From Acidobacteriota bacterium (GTDB lineage Bacteria > Acidobacteriota > Thermoanaerobaculia > Multivoradales > JAGPDF01): DNA of 64,000 nucleotides. The translations under genes and the position numbers were made by a program. Below the pieces are notes generated by a model. The model had not been told where the DNA came from and did no database searches. It was given only the letters and a program-made list of their open reading frames with translations. The DNA lies in assembly GCA_014584695.1 (NCBI GenBank), contig JACTMI010000008.1, forward strand, positions 118,909 through 182,908. Reading direction: 5' to 3'. Positions 55,597-64,000 of the stretch are shown in pieces; positions within the stretch are counted from its first letter, which is position 1; every line of letters begins with the position of its first letter.

Positions 55597-57105
55597 ATGT
55601 CTCGAGCACTTCGTAACCGCCGCCCGTCCCCGGCGCCGCGCCGGCGGCAGTTCCGGCGCCTTGCCCCCCTGGCCCTCGTCGCCGTGGCCGCGCTCGCCGC
55701 GCCGTACGCTCCGGCGCGGGCGGCGACGATCACGGTCGACAGCGTCGAAACGAGCGTGGTCAACGACGCGCTCTGCACGCTCCCCGAGGCGATCGTCGCC
55801 GCGAACGAGAACTTCCCCTACAACGGCTGCGCCGCTGGCTCCGCCACCGGCTTCGACGACATCGTCTTCGATCTGCCGCCCGGAGCGACGATCACGGCGA
55901 CCATCGCTCCGCTGCCCGCGATCCGCTCGAGCTTGACGATCAGCGGCCCCGGCCGCGACCAGCTCGTGATCGACGGCGACAACCTCCAGCCACTCTTCGT
56001 GGTCGAAACCGCGGCGGAGCCGATCACGGTTCAGATTCGTGACCTGACCCTGGCTCGCGGCCACGGTCAGGGCCCCGGGCGGGGCGGCGCCGTGACGGTG
56101 CTGGCGGGCGACGCGCTCGTGGTCCGGCGCGTCGACTTCCGCCAGAACGTCGCGGAGTCTGGCGGCGGAGCGCTCCGGATCGTCGGCGCGGCCGGCCTGC
56201 CTGCCGGCACGACGGTCGAGGACTGCTACTTCGAGGGCAACGAGGCCGGTGCCGGAGGGGGAGGAGCGATCTTCCTCGACCACGCGATCGCCCAGGTGCG
56301 ACGGTCGACCTTTTTCACCAACGAGACCGCGGCCGAGCCGAGCGGCGGCGTCGCCCGTGGCGGCGGCGCGATCGCATCCTACGACTCGACGCTCAACGTG
56401 CGCACCTCGACCTTCTACGGCAACTTCACGTTCGGCTCGGGCGGCGCGCTGCTCGCCTTCTCGAACGATCCCTTCAGCCCCGACGTCCTGTCGATCACCG
56501 ACTCGACGATCTTCGAGAACGTGGGCGACGGCGACGGCGACGATCTCGGCAACGTCGGCGGCGTCGCGATCGCCGTCTTTCCAGGCGATCCGATGAGCGC
56601 GGAGATCCAGAACACGCTGATCGCGAAGAACGTCGATCCCGGATCGACGCAGCTGCCCGATCTGTTCGTCTCCGGAACCGGCATCGACTCACTCGGCCAC
56701 AACCTGGTGGGCGTCAACGCGGGAATCGAGTTCTGGTTCCCGGCCGGCGGGCCGAACGCCAACGGGGACTACGTCGGCACCGTCTCCTCGCCCCTCCACC
56801 CGTCCCTCGGGCCGTTCGACTTCTGGGGCGGGCCGACCCCGGTCCTGCCGCCGCTCGCGACCGGATCGACGCCGGTGATCGACCTCGGCCACTGCTGGGA
56901 CGACAGCTACGACCAGCGCGGCTACGTCGACCCCGCGACCAACCGCCGCCCGGTCGACGATCCGGCCTTTCCGGAACCGACCGGCGGCGACGGCTGCGAC
57001 ATCGGCGCCGTCGAGGCCGGCGCCGAGCCGCCGGACACTTCCGCGATCTTCGCCGACGGCTTCGAGACCGGCGACACCATCCGGTGGTCGGCGGTGGCGC
57101 CGTGA
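55597..57105 (+). CDS. Secreted right-handed beta-helix protein with CSLREA-like N-terminus
   Basis: 502 residues. Signal peptide about 20-47. The mature N-terminus TITVDSVETSVVNDALCTLP with EAIVAAN matches the CSLREA motif in variant form (CTLPEA). The middle shows parallel beta-helix turns with Asn/Gly ladders (GGGALRIVG, GGGAIFLDHA, GGAIASYDSTLNVRTSTF). The end, IFADGFETGDTIRWSAVAP, is a short motif seen at the C-termini of many exported proteins of this type. Possibly an adhesin or polysaccharide-binding surface protein. ATG 55597 has an AGGAGG site. Confidence 0.82.
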   Translation: MSRALRNRRPSPAPRRRQFRRLAPLALVAVAALAAPYAPARAATITVDSVETSVVNDALCTLPEAIVAANENFPYNGCAAGSATGFDDIVFDLPPGATITATIAPLPAIRSSLTISGPGRDQLVIDGDNLQPLFVVETAAEPITVQIRDLTLARGHGQGPGRGGAVTVLAGDALVVRRVDFRQNVAESGGGALRIVGAAGLPAGTTVEDCYFEGNEAGAGGGGAIFLDHAIAQVRRSTFFTNETAAEPSGGVARGGGAIASYDSTLNVRTSTFYGNFTFGSGGALLAFSNDPFSPDVLSITDSTIFENVGDGDGDDLGNVGGVAIAVFPGDPMSAEIQNTLIAKNVDPGSTQLPDLFVSGTGIDSLGHNLVGVNAGIEFWFPAGGPNANGDYVGTVSSPLHPSLGPFDFWGGPTPVLPPLATGSTPVIDLGHCWDDSYDQRGYVDPATNRRPVDDPAFPEPTGGDGCDIGAVEAGAEPPDTSAIFADGFETGDTIRWSAVAP

Positions 57106-57235
57106 AGCGTTCCGACCCACGCATCGTCGCCACGATGGTGGAGGAGGGCGCCGCGAGCGACGGCTGCGACATCGGAGCCCGATCGAAACCCAGAGCCGTG
57201 GTCGCCTCAGCTGGGAATGGGTAGGCCCGCGACAG

Positions 57236-57725
57236 GAGAAAGGACCAGAGAGTGGGGCCAGGAGCAGGCGAGCCCGCCGCGGCTTCCGGGAGGCAGCGAC
57301 GGATTCCAGGCAGTGTCCAGTTGGCCCTTCTCTTCTTCCCAACCGGGCTTCTTCTGCGCTCCCCAGCCCACTCGCGCTTCGAAGAGAAAGGACCATAGAA
57401 GGGATAAGTGCCGGCGAACCGTCCGCTGCCCTCGCGGGCCAGCCACGGGCTCGAGGCAGTGTCCAGCTGGTCCTTTCTTTTCCTCCTAACTGGGCCTCTT
57501 CCGCGCTCCCCAGCTCACTCGCGCTTCAAATGGAAAAGACCAAAGAAGGGGTACGTGTCGGCGAGCTGTTCGCTGCCCTCGCGAGGCAGCCGCGGGCTCG
57601 ACGCAGTGTCCAGCTGGTCCTTCCTTCTCTTCCTAACTGGTCTTTCTCTTCTTCTTCCCTTTCCTTTTCTTCTTCTCCTTCTCCTTCTCCTTCTCCTTCT
57701 TCCCCTTCTTCTCTTGGACCATATT
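57236..57725. repeat. Tandem array of about 147-bp degenerate repeats ending in a polypyrimidine tract
   Basis: Repeat cores GACCAGAGAGTGGGG (57243), GACCATAGAAGGG (57391) and GACCAAAGAAGGGG (57538) are 148 and 147 bp apart; each unit also contains GCAGTGTCCAGYTGG and CTCGCGCTTC. A fourth, broken core, GACCATATTCCCC, is at 57717 after about 75 bp of CTTCTC-type simple sequence (57640-57716). The 623 bp between the beta-helix gene and trmO hold nothing else recognisable. Confidence 0.75.
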
Positions 57726-57728
57726 CCC

Positions 57729-58235
57729 CTACGCTTCGGCCCGTCGAGCTGGTGGAGGGTCGCCTTCGGACCCCCTCTTCTCCGCTGCGGCGAGCCAGCC
57801 GCGGCGGAGGCGCTCGGGGGGGATGCTGGAGAGGTAGGGCTTGAGATCGAGGATCGGGCTGCCGTCGAGCATGTCGACGCCGCGGACGTGGAGGGTCGCT
57901 CCGTCGCGGCCGAGCAGCTCGACGACGGAGAGGCCGATCGGGTTGGGGCGGCGGGGCGAGCGGGTGGCGAAGACGCCGTGCTCGAGGCCGTCGGTCGGGT
58001 TGCGGCCGACCAGCTGGTAGCCCTCCGAGCGGTCGAAGACCCAGAGCACGAACAGGTGGGAAAAGCCCTCGATGTCCTGGAGGCCCGCTTCGAGCTCGGG
58101 GAGCAGCTCGAGGCTCCCCTCCTCCGGGTGTTTCGCGCCCAGGCCCTTGGGCACCTCGTCGGTCGAGCGGAAGGGTGACCGAACCTGGCCGATCGGGCGG
58201 AAGTGGTATTCGGGCGGGGCGATCTGCTGGCTCAT
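57729..58235 (-). CDS. trmO: tRNA (adenine(37)-N6)-methyltransferase TrmO (TsaA family)
   Basis: 168 residues. The family block FATRSPRRPNPIGLSVVELL is complete, followed by GVDMLDGSPILDLKPYLSSI; the N-terminus FRPIGQVRSPFRSTDEVPKG is also typical. It uses SAM to methylate the threonylcarbamoyl-adenosine at position 37 of tRNA-Thr. The C-terminal tail of about 30 residues (RRGWLAAAEKRGSEG) is not part of the core. ATG 58235 starts the protein 136 bp from the divergent peptidase gene. Confidence 0.9.
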   Translation of the reverse strand: MSQQIAPPEYHFRPIGQVRSPFRSTDEVPKGLGAKHPEEGSLELLPELEAGLQDIEGFSHLFVLWVFDRSEGYQLVGRNPTDGLEHGVFATRSPRRPNPIGLSVVELLGRDGATLHVRGVDMLDGSPILDLKPYLSSIPPERLRRGWLAAAEKRGSEGDPPPARRAEA

Positions 58236-58371
58236 GCGTGCAGTTTCTCACTCCCCTCCCCGCAGCGAGCGGCTCCGCGCCACGGGGCAGGAAACCCGCG
58301 GCTCTCTCGGGCGTAAACTCTCTCGGATTGCCGTGCCCCGCTGCCCCCCGATTCCGACTCGAGGAGACCCC

Positions 58372-61300
58372 ATGACTTCATGGTTCGCCCGCGCCCTGTC
58401 CCGGCCCCCGCTGGCTCGGCTCGCCCCGCTCGCCTTCGCGCTCGCCCTGCCGCTCGCAGGTGGCACCGCCGCCACGGCCCAGGAGGCCGCCAGCCGGCCG
58501 AACGCCGGCATGCTCCGCTACCCGGACGTCTCGGCGGACCGGATCGTCTTCCTCTACGCCGACGACCTCTGGACCGTGCCGCGGACCGGCGGCGTCGCGA
58601 CGCCGCTCGCCAGCCCGCCGGGCGAAGAGCAGCGGCCCCGCTTCTCCCCCGACGGGCGCACGCTCGCTTTCGTCGGCAACTACGACGGCAACCGCGACCT
58701 CTACACCGTGCCGGTGGCCGGCGGCGTGCCGCAGCGGGTCACGCACCACCCGACCTTCGAGCAGCTGTCGGACTGGACGCCGGACGGCCGGCTCCTGTTC
58801 GCCGCCTTCGGCATGGGGCACTATCCGCGCGCGGCCGAGCTCTGGTCGGTCGACGCACGAGGCGGGCTCCCGGCCAAGCTGCCGGTCCCCTACGGCGCCA
58901 ACGCCGCCGTGAGCCCGGACGGCGAGTGGCTCGCCTACACGCTGCACGCGATCGACCACCGCACCTGGAAGCGCTATCGCGGCGGCATGGCGACCGACAT
59001 CTGGCTCTTCCACCTGACCCGCCACGAGGCGCGCAAGGTGACCGACTGGCCGGGCGTCGACACCCTGCCGATGTGGCACGGCACCGACGTCGTCTACCTC
59101 TCCGACGAAGCGCCGCCGCACCGGCTCAACCTCTGGCGCTACGACACCTCGACCGGGCGGCGCGAGCAGCTCACGCGGTTCACCGACCACGACGTCAAGT
59201 GGCCCGCGATCGGACCCGGCCCGGACGGCCGCGGCGAGGTGGTCTTCCAGCACGGCAGCGACTTGCAGCTGCTCGACCTCGGCACCGGCACCGTTCGCAC
59301 GGTCGAGGTCCACATTCCAGGTGCCCGCGCGACGCTCCGGCGCCAACTGGTCGACGCCGCGCCGCTGCTCGACAACGCGAGCCCATCACCCAGCGGCAAG
59401 CGGGTGCTCGCGGAGGCGCGAGGCGATCTCTGGACGCTGCCGGCCGAGAAAGGCTCGCCGCGCAACCTGACCCGCTCGAGCGGCGTCGCCGAGCGGGATC
59501 CGGCCTGGAGCCCCGACGGCAAGTGGATCGCCTACGTCGCCGACACGACCGGAGAGTACGAGCTCTACGTCGTCGCCGCCGATGGCGCCGGCGAGCCGCG
59601 CCGGCTGACCACCGGCGCCGACCGCTTCCTCTCCGGCCCGACCTGGTCGCCGGATTCGAAGAAAATCGCCTACTGGGATCTCTCGGGCGCGCTGCGGCTC
59701 GCCGACGTCGCCACCGCCACCTCGGTCGAGGTCGACCGCGATCCCTGGGCGCCTTTTCCACCGCCGCCGGTCGCCTGGTCGCACGACTCGGGTTGGCTCG
59801 CCTACCCGAAGGGGGGCGAGACCTTCCTGACCGCGATCTGGCTCCACGACGTCCGCAAGGGGACGGCGACCCAGGTCACCTCCGGCCGCTATTCCGACAG
59901 CTGGCCCACCTTCGACCGCAAGGGCGATCTGCTCTACTTCGCCAGCGTTCGCGAGTTCACCGAGCCGCTCTACCAGGACGTCGGCTTCAGCTTCGTCTAC
60001 ACGCGTGGCGACCGGCTCTACGCCGTGCCACTGCGCGCCGACGTCCGCTCGCCGCTGCTGCCGGTGAGCGACGAGGAGGGCGCCGGGGCCGAGCAGAAGG
60101 AGAAGTCCGCCGCCCAGAAGATCGAGGAGGAGGACGCCGAGGAGGCCGGCGAAGCGAAGAGCCCGAAACCGGTGTCGCCGCTCGCGATCGATCTCGCCGG
60201 TTTCGAAGCGCGGGCGATCCTGCTGCCGGTCGAGCGCGGCGACTTCCACCATCTGGGGGTCGCCGACGGCGGCAAGCTGGTCTACACCCGGCGCTCCCCT
60301 TGGGGGGGCGAGAGCAAGGCGAAGATCGAGATTCTCGACCTCGAGGCCAAGAAGGACGACGATCGCGTCAAGACCGTGGTCGACGGCGTCGACGGCTTCC
60401 GCCTGTCGGCCGACGGCAAGAAGCTGCTGGTGCGCCAGGGCAAGAGCTACGCCTTCGTCGAGCCCAAGCCGGACCAGAAACTCGAGGCCAAGGTGGCGGT
60501 CGCGGACCTGCTGGTCGAGGTCGACCCGCGCGCCGAGTGGCGCCAGATGTTCCTCGAAGCCTGGCGGCTCCAGCGCGACTTCTTCTACGACCCGGGGATG
60601 CACGGCGTCGACTGGGCCGCGCAGCGCGAGGTCTACGGCGCCATGGTCGAGGACTGCGCCTCGCGCTCGGACCTCTCCTACATCCTGCGCGAGATGATCT
60701 CCGAGCTCAACGTCGGCCACGCCTACTACTTCGACGAGGGTCCGCCGGGCGTGCCGAGCCTCACGGTCGGCATGCCGGGGGCGGACTTCGAGCTCGGCGA
60801 CGGCGCTTACCGCTTCGCGCGCATCCTGCGCGGCGCCGCCTGGGACGCCGACGCCCGCGGCCCCCTCGGTGAGCCGGGGCTCGACGTGCGCGAAGGCGAC
60901 TACCTGCTCGCCGTCAACGGCGTGCCGGTGGATCCGGCGAAGAGCCCGTGGGCGGCGTTCCAGGGTCTCGCCGGCAAAGTCGCGATGCTCACCGTCTCGG
61001 CCGAGCCGCGCCCCGCGGCCGGCTCCGCGGCGATCCGGCAGGTCGCGGTCCGGCTGGCCGCCGACGAGAACGCGCTCCGCTTCCGCGCCTGGATCGAGAA
61101 CAACCGCCGCCACGTCGAGGAGCGCAGCGGCGGTCGCATCGCCTACATCTACGTGCCGGACACCGGGCGCAACGGTCAGAACGAGCTGTTCCGCCAGTTC
61201 TACGGCCAGGCGGCGCACGAGGCGCTGCTGGTCGACGAGCGCTGGAACGGCGGCGGCCAGATCCCGACCCGCTTCGTCGAGCTGCTCGACCGGCCGATCG

Positions 61301-61761
61301 CCAACTACTGGGCCCGCCGCGACGGCCGCGACTGGCCCTGGCCTTTCGACGCCCACCAGGGCCCCAAGGCGATGCTGATCAACGGCCTCGCCGGCTCGGG
61401 CGGCGACTACTTCCCGTTCTGGTTCCGGGCCCGCGGGTTGGGCAAGCTGATCGGCACCCGCACCTGGGGCGGCCTGGTCGGCATCAGCGGCAACCCGGGC
61501 CTGATCGACGGCGGGGTGGTGACGGTGCCGACCTTCGCCTTCTACGAAACCGACGGCACCTGGGGCATCGAAGGCCACGGCGTCGACCCCGATATCGTGG
61601 TGCTCGACGATCCGGCGAAGATGGCGGGCGGCGCCGACGTGCAGCTGGATGCCGCGATCGACCACCTGCTGGCCGAACTCGACCGCGCCCCCTACCGCAA
61701 ACCGGCCCGCCCGCCCTACCGCGACCGCAGCGGCATGGTCGACTGGCCCGAGGACCACTGA
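58372..61761 (+). CDS. Tricorn-like S41 peptidase
   Basis: 1129 residues with a signal peptide (about 14-36). Beta-propeller repeats (RFSPDGRTLAFVGNYDGNRD, AWSPDGKWIAYVADTTGE, TWSPDSKKIAYWD) fill the first 650 residues; a Glu/Lys/Ala linker (EQKEKSAAQKIEEEDAEEAG) separates them from a second propeller-like part, a PDZ-like segment (LDVREGDYLLAVNGVPVDP) and the S41 core with nucleophile Ser in GLAGSGGDYFPFWFR. ATG 58372 has GAGGAG 5 bases ahead. Homologous in layout to the peptidase at 47471-50788 but with a different residue after the nucleophile. Confidence 0.9.
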   Translation: MTSWFARALSRPPLARLAPLAFALALPLAGGTAATAQEAASRPNAGMLRYPDVSADRIVFLYADDLWTVPRTGGVATPLASPPGEEQRPRFSPDGRTLAFVGNYDGNRDLYTVPVAGGVPQRVTHHPTFEQLSDWTPDGRLLFAAFGMGHYPRAAELWSVDARGGLPAKLPVPYGANAAVSPDGEWLAYTLHAIDHRTWKRYRGGMATDIWLFHLTRHEARKVTDWPGVDTLPMWHGTDVVYLSDEAPPHRLNLWRYDTSTGRREQLTRFTDHDVKWPAIGPGPDGRGEVVFQHGSDLQLLDLGTGTVRTVEVHIPGARATLRRQLVDAAPLLDNASPSPSGKRVLAEARGDLWTLPAEKGSPRNLTRSSGVAERDPAWSPDGKWIAYVADTTGEYELYVVAADGAGEPRRLTTGADRFLSGPTWSPDSKKIAYWDLSGALRLADVATATSVEVDRDPWAPFPPPPVAWSHDSGWLAYPKGGETFLTAIWLHDVRKGTATQVTSGRYSDSWPTFDRKGDLLYFASVREFTEPLYQDVGFSFVYTRGDRLYAVPLRADVRSPLLPVSDEEGAGAEQKEKSAAQKIEEEDAEEAGEAKSPKPVSPLAIDLAGFEARAILLPVERGDFHHLGVADGGKLVYTRRSPWGGESKAKIEILDLEAKKDDDRVKTVVDGVDGFRLSADGKKLLVRQGKSYAFVEPKPDQKLEAKVAVADLLVEVDPRAEWRQMFLEAWRLQRDFFYDPGMHGVDWAAQREVYGAMVEDCASRSDLSYILREMISELNVGHAYYFDEGPPGVPSLTVGMPGADFELGDGAYRFARILRGAAWDADARGPLGEPGLDVREGDYLLAVNGVPVDPAKSPWAAFQGLAGKVAMLTVSAEPRPAAGSAAIRQVAVRLAADENALRFRAWIENNRRHVEERSGGRIAYIYVPDTGRNGQNELFRQFYGQAAHEALLVDERWNGGGQIPTRFVELLDRPIANYWARRDGRDWPWPFDAHQGPKAMLINGLAGSGGDYFPFWFRARGLGKLIGTRTWGGLVGISGNPGLIDGGVVTVPTFAFYETDGTWGIEGHGVDPDIVVLDDPAKMAGGADVQLDAAIDHLLAELDRAPYRKPARPPYRDRSGMVDWPEDH

Positions 61762-61895
61762 ACCCCGACTCCGCGCCCCACCCTGGGGCGCGGTGCCGGC
61801 GCTGGAATCGGCTGCTATGTTGCCGGTGATGCGAGCGTCGGCGGCCCGGCCGTCGCCGGTGAACTGATCGCGGCGCTCCGCCGAGAGGTTCCGCC

Positions 61896-63446
61896 ATGGA
61901 CTCCGAGACCCTCCTCCGCTTGCGCGAGGAGCGGGCCCGCCTTTACCTCGGCGGCGGCGCCGAGCGGATCGAGCGCCAGCACGCGGCCGGCAAGCTGACC
62001 GCGCGCGAGCGGCTGGCGCTGCTCTACGACCCGAACACCTTCCAGGAGCTCCATCTCTACGTCCGCCACCGCTCGAGCCACCCCGATCTCGCCGGCAAGC
62101 AGCTGCCGGGTGAAGGGGTGGTGACCGGCGTCGGCAGCGTCGCGGGGCGGCCGCTCTACGCCGCCAGCCAGGACTTCACCGTCGCCGGCGGCTCGATCGG
62201 CGAGGCCGGCGCCCGCAAGATCTGCGACCTGATGGACGACGCGCTGCGCACCGGGCATCCGTTCCTGTTCTTCAACGACGGCGCCGGCGCGCGCATCCAG
62301 GAGGGCGTCGACTCGCTCGACGGCTACGGCGGCATCTTCTACCGCAACGTGCTGCTCTCCGGCGTCGTGCCGCAGGTCAGCATCATCGCCGGCCCCTGCG
62401 CCGGCGGCGCCGCCTACTCGCCGGCGCTCACCGACTTCATCATCCAGGTGGCGAGCGAGGGGCAGATGTACATCACCGGTCCCTCGGTGATCCGCGAAGT
62501 CACCGGCGAGGAGGTCACCGCCGAGGAGCTGGGCGGCGTCGAGAGCCATTCGCACTACTCCGGGGTGGTCCACTTCGTCGCCGCCGACGACGCCGACGCC
62601 GTGGCCCTGGCGCAGCGGCTGCTGGCGCTGCTGCCGTCGAACAACACCGAGGAGCCGCCGTTCGTGCGCGAGCTCCACGAGGAGGCGGTGTTCTCCGACG
62701 AGCGCTTCCACCGTATCGTGCCGGAGGACCCGCGCGAGCCCTACGACATGCGGCAGGTGATCCTGGCCGCGGTCGACCGCGACGACTTCCTCGAGGTGCA
62801 GCCCGCTTTCGCGCCCAACCTGGTGGTCGGCTTCGGCCGCCTGATGGGGCGCACGATCGGCGTGCTGGCCAACCAGCCGATGGCGCGCGCCGGGGCGCTC
62901 GACATCGACGCCTCCGACAAGGCGGCGCGCTTCATCCGCTTCTGCAACGCTTTCAACGTCCCGCTGGTCACTTTCGTCGACGTGCCGGGCTTCCTGCCGG
63001 GGGTCAAGCAAGAGCTCGGCGGCATCATCCGCCACGGCGCCAAGATGCTGTTCGCCTACGCCGCGGCGACGGTGCCGAAGCTGACCGTCATCGTCCGCAA
63101 GGCCTACGGCGGCGCCTACCTCGCCATGTGCGCCAAGGCGATGGGGGCGGATCGCTCCTGCGCCTGGCCCGGCGCCGAGATCGCGGTGATGGGCGCCGAA
63201 GGGGCGGTGCGGGTGCTCAACCGCCGCGAGATCGAAGCGGCCGAGGACCCGCGCGCCGAGCTCGCCCGCCGGGTGGCCGAGTACCGCGCCCAGTTCGCCG
63301 ATCCGCGGGTCGCCGCCGGCCGCGGGATGATCGACGACATCGTCGATCCGGCCGACACGCGGGTCTATCTGGCCGGCGCGCTCGAGGTGCTGCGCACCAA
63401 GCGCGAGCTGCGGCCGCACAAGAAGCACGGCCTGATCCCGATGTGA
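61896..63446 (+). CDS. Acyl-CoA carboxyltransferase subunit (methylmalonyl-CoA decarboxylase alpha / propionyl-CoA carboxylase beta)
   Basis: 516 residues, full length for the family. Landmarks: RIERQHAAGKLTARERLALL, DFTVAGGSIGEAGARKI, the acyl-CoA oxyanion Gly pair in IAGPCAGGAAYSPALTDF and the biotin-binding FVDVPGFLPGVKQELGGIIRHGAKM; the end is RPHKKHGLIPM. It transfers a carboxyl group between an acyl-CoA and carboxybiotin. The two following genes (OadG-type subunit and biotin carrier) point to a Na+-translocating methylmalonyl-CoA decarboxylase rather than an ATP-driven carboxylase. GAGAGG site before ATG 61896. Confidence 0.9.
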   Translation: MDSETLLRLREERARLYLGGGAERIERQHAAGKLTARERLALLYDPNTFQELHLYVRHRSSHPDLAGKQLPGEGVVTGVGSVAGRPLYAASQDFTVAGGSIGEAGARKICDLMDDALRTGHPFLFFNDGAGARIQEGVDSLDGYGGIFYRNVLLSGVVPQVSIIAGPCAGGAAYSPALTDFIIQVASEGQMYITGPSVIREVTGEEVTAEELGGVESHSHYSGVVHFVAADDADAVALAQRLLALLPSNNTEEPPFVRELHEEAVFSDERFHRIVPEDPREPYDMRQVILAAVDRDDFLEVQPAFAPNLVVGFGRLMGRTIGVLANQPMARAGALDIDASDKAARFIRFCNAFNVPLVTFVDVPGFLPGVKQELGGIIRHGAKMLFAYAAATVPKLTVIVRKAYGGAYLAMCAKAMGADRSCAWPGAEIAVMGAEGAVRVLNRREIEAAEDPRAELARRVAEYRAQFADPRVAAGRGMIDDIVDPADTRVYLAGALEVLRTKRELRPHKKHGLIPM

Positions 63447-63459
63447 GCGAGCGGCGCCG

Positions 63460-63816
63460 GTGAAAGTCGACCCGCTGCAGTTCGGCCTCGAGATCACCGT
63501 GGTGGGGATGGGGGTCGTCTTTCTCGCCCTGCTGCTGGTCGCCTCCGCGATCGCGCTGATGAGCCGGCTCGACGAGCGCTGGCAGTCGGGCGAGCGACGG
63601 GACGAGGCGGCGGCCTTCGGCAAGACTCCGACCATCGACACCACCACCCTGGTGCTGATCGTGGCGGCGGTGGCGACCGTCGTCACCGGTCGCCACCGCA
63701 TCCGCGCCGTTCGCCGGTTGCTGCCGGGCGACTCGCCGGCGAGCGCCTGGTCGGCCGCGGGCCGCGCCGTGCTGCTCGGCTCGCACGTCGTCACACCGCG
63801 CCCCCCTTCCCGCTGA
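63460..63816 (+). CDS. OadG-like membrane subunit of a biotin-dependent decarboxylase
   Basis: 118 residues; one N-terminal transmembrane helix (about 7-33, FGLEITVVGMGVVFLALLLVA) with the GMGVVFL motif of the OadG/MmdD family, then a variable soluble tail with a second hydrophobic stretch (TTLVLIVAAVATVV). It is thought to assemble the complex. GTG 63460 lies 13 bp after the carboxyltransferase stop. The sequence downstream of the first helix is weakly conserved, as is usual. Confidence 0.82.
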   Translation: MKVDPLQFGLEITVVGMGVVFLALLLVASAIALMSRLDERWQSGERRDEAAAFGKTPTIDTTTLVLIVAAVATVVTGRHRIRAVRRLLPGDSPASAWSAAGRAVLLGSHVVTPRPPSR

Positions 63817-63859
63817 GCTCCGAGCCGCCAACGCCGAATACCCACGGAGACCGCCCGCC

Positions 63860-64000
63860 ATGAAGCTCAAGATCACCGTCCACGGCGTCGCCTACGAGGT
63901 CGATGTCGAAGTCCTCGACGCCGGCCAGGGGCTCGCGGCGCCGACGCCGCTGCCCGTTCCGGCGGTGCCGCGCGGCGCCCCGCCGGCGCCGCCGCGCCCG
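63860..64000 (+). CDS. Biotin carrier subunit, N-terminal part (3' partial)
   Basis: Starts MKLKITVHGVAYEVDVEVLD and continues into a Pro/Ala-rich linker before the window ends, so the lipoyl/biotinyl domain with its Met-Lys-Met is not visible. The start matches the beginning of biotin-carrier subunits of decarboxylases and carboxylases. GGAGA stands about 10 bases before ATG 63860. Third gene of the decarboxylase operon. Confidence 0.75.
   Translation, partial: MKLKITVHGVAYEVDVEVLDAGQGLAAPTPLPVPAVPRGAPPAPPRP

Noticed and set aside
57236..57725. Possible CRISPR array
   Set aside because: Units are about 147 bp and degenerate throughout; there is no short constant repeat with unique spacers and no cas gene.
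57408..58178. 256-codon plus-strand frame with Ser/Leu runs
   Set aside because: It translates the 147-bp repeats and polypyrimidine tract and then runs antisense to trmO; not a protein gene.
59386..61758. 790-codon open frame on the minus strand
   Set aside because: Antisense to the second tricorn-like peptidase, which has clear S41 and propeller motifs.

Overview
This window is GC-rich (roughly 70%), densely coding bacterial chromosome. The best-supported guess is Acidobacteriota, probably a Thermoanaerobaculia/Holophagae-type lineage. This rests on protein families, not on a marker gene: a VWFA-related protein of the acidobacterial type, two pairs of X6-type ECF sigma factor plus TPR serine/threonine kinase, IPTL-CTERM sorting tails, two tricorn-like S41 peptidases, and a C-terminal extracellular domain I associate with this group. 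No rRNA, tRNA, CRISPR array, prophage or insertion sequence was seen.

Layout. 1-3320: sigma factor (cut by the window edge) and membrane Ser/Thr kinase. 3352-5718 (minus): three overlapping phospholipid genes (CDP-alcohol phosphatidyltransferase, PlsC-like acyltransferase, CdsA). 6124-6708: IPTL-CTERM surface protein. 6729-17638: a peptidoglycan-salvage locus. Its minus arm holds a Na+/solute symporter, an M14 carboxypeptidase and one polypeptide fusing NagZ-, AmiE- and NamZ-like domains. Its divergent plus arm holds a D-aminoacylase-like lipoprotein and a second beta-lactamase-fold hydrolase. 17779-19643: LytS/LytTR two-component system. 19668-25461: GT39-like membrane glycosyltransferase, lipoprotein esterase, SPOR-like plus phosphodiester-glycosidase protein, VWFA protein. 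25579-26917: RhuM-Fic fusion with a small overlapping gene.

27085-45104 is a secreted-protein region. Two subtilisin-family proteases share a C-terminal domain (three copies in all) and each has a CTGACAG/CTGTCAG palindrome upstream. They flank an alpha-2-macroglobulin with a CTEQ thioester motif and a giant 1829-residue secreted partner. The junction between those two genes holds 78-bp tandem repeats, simple-sequence DNA and a perfect 20-bp palindrome. 42621-47421 is a small accessory patch: a truncated DUF4160 gene beside an intact DUF2442 gene, two VapBC modules with palindromic operators, a vapC fragment and a DUF1801 protein.

47471-61761 holds two tricorn-like peptidases on either side of an IPTL-CTERM protein, a second kinase/sigma pair in reversed order, a CSLREA beta-helix protein, a repeat array sharing a 13-mer with the 36-kb repeats, and TrmO. 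61896-64000 starts a biotin-dependent decarboxylase operon (carboxyltransferase, OadG-type subunit, start of the biotin carrier), probably a Na+-pumping methylmalonyl-CoA decarboxylase.

Together the genes describe a cell that invests in digesting and importing peptides and peptidoglycan, protects its envelope with protease traps, and controls this through sigma/kinase and LytTR circuits. The most original items are the NagZ-AmiE-NamZ single-chain fusion, the A2M/giant-protein pair with its repeat-filled junction, and the shared protease domain with its candidate operator.
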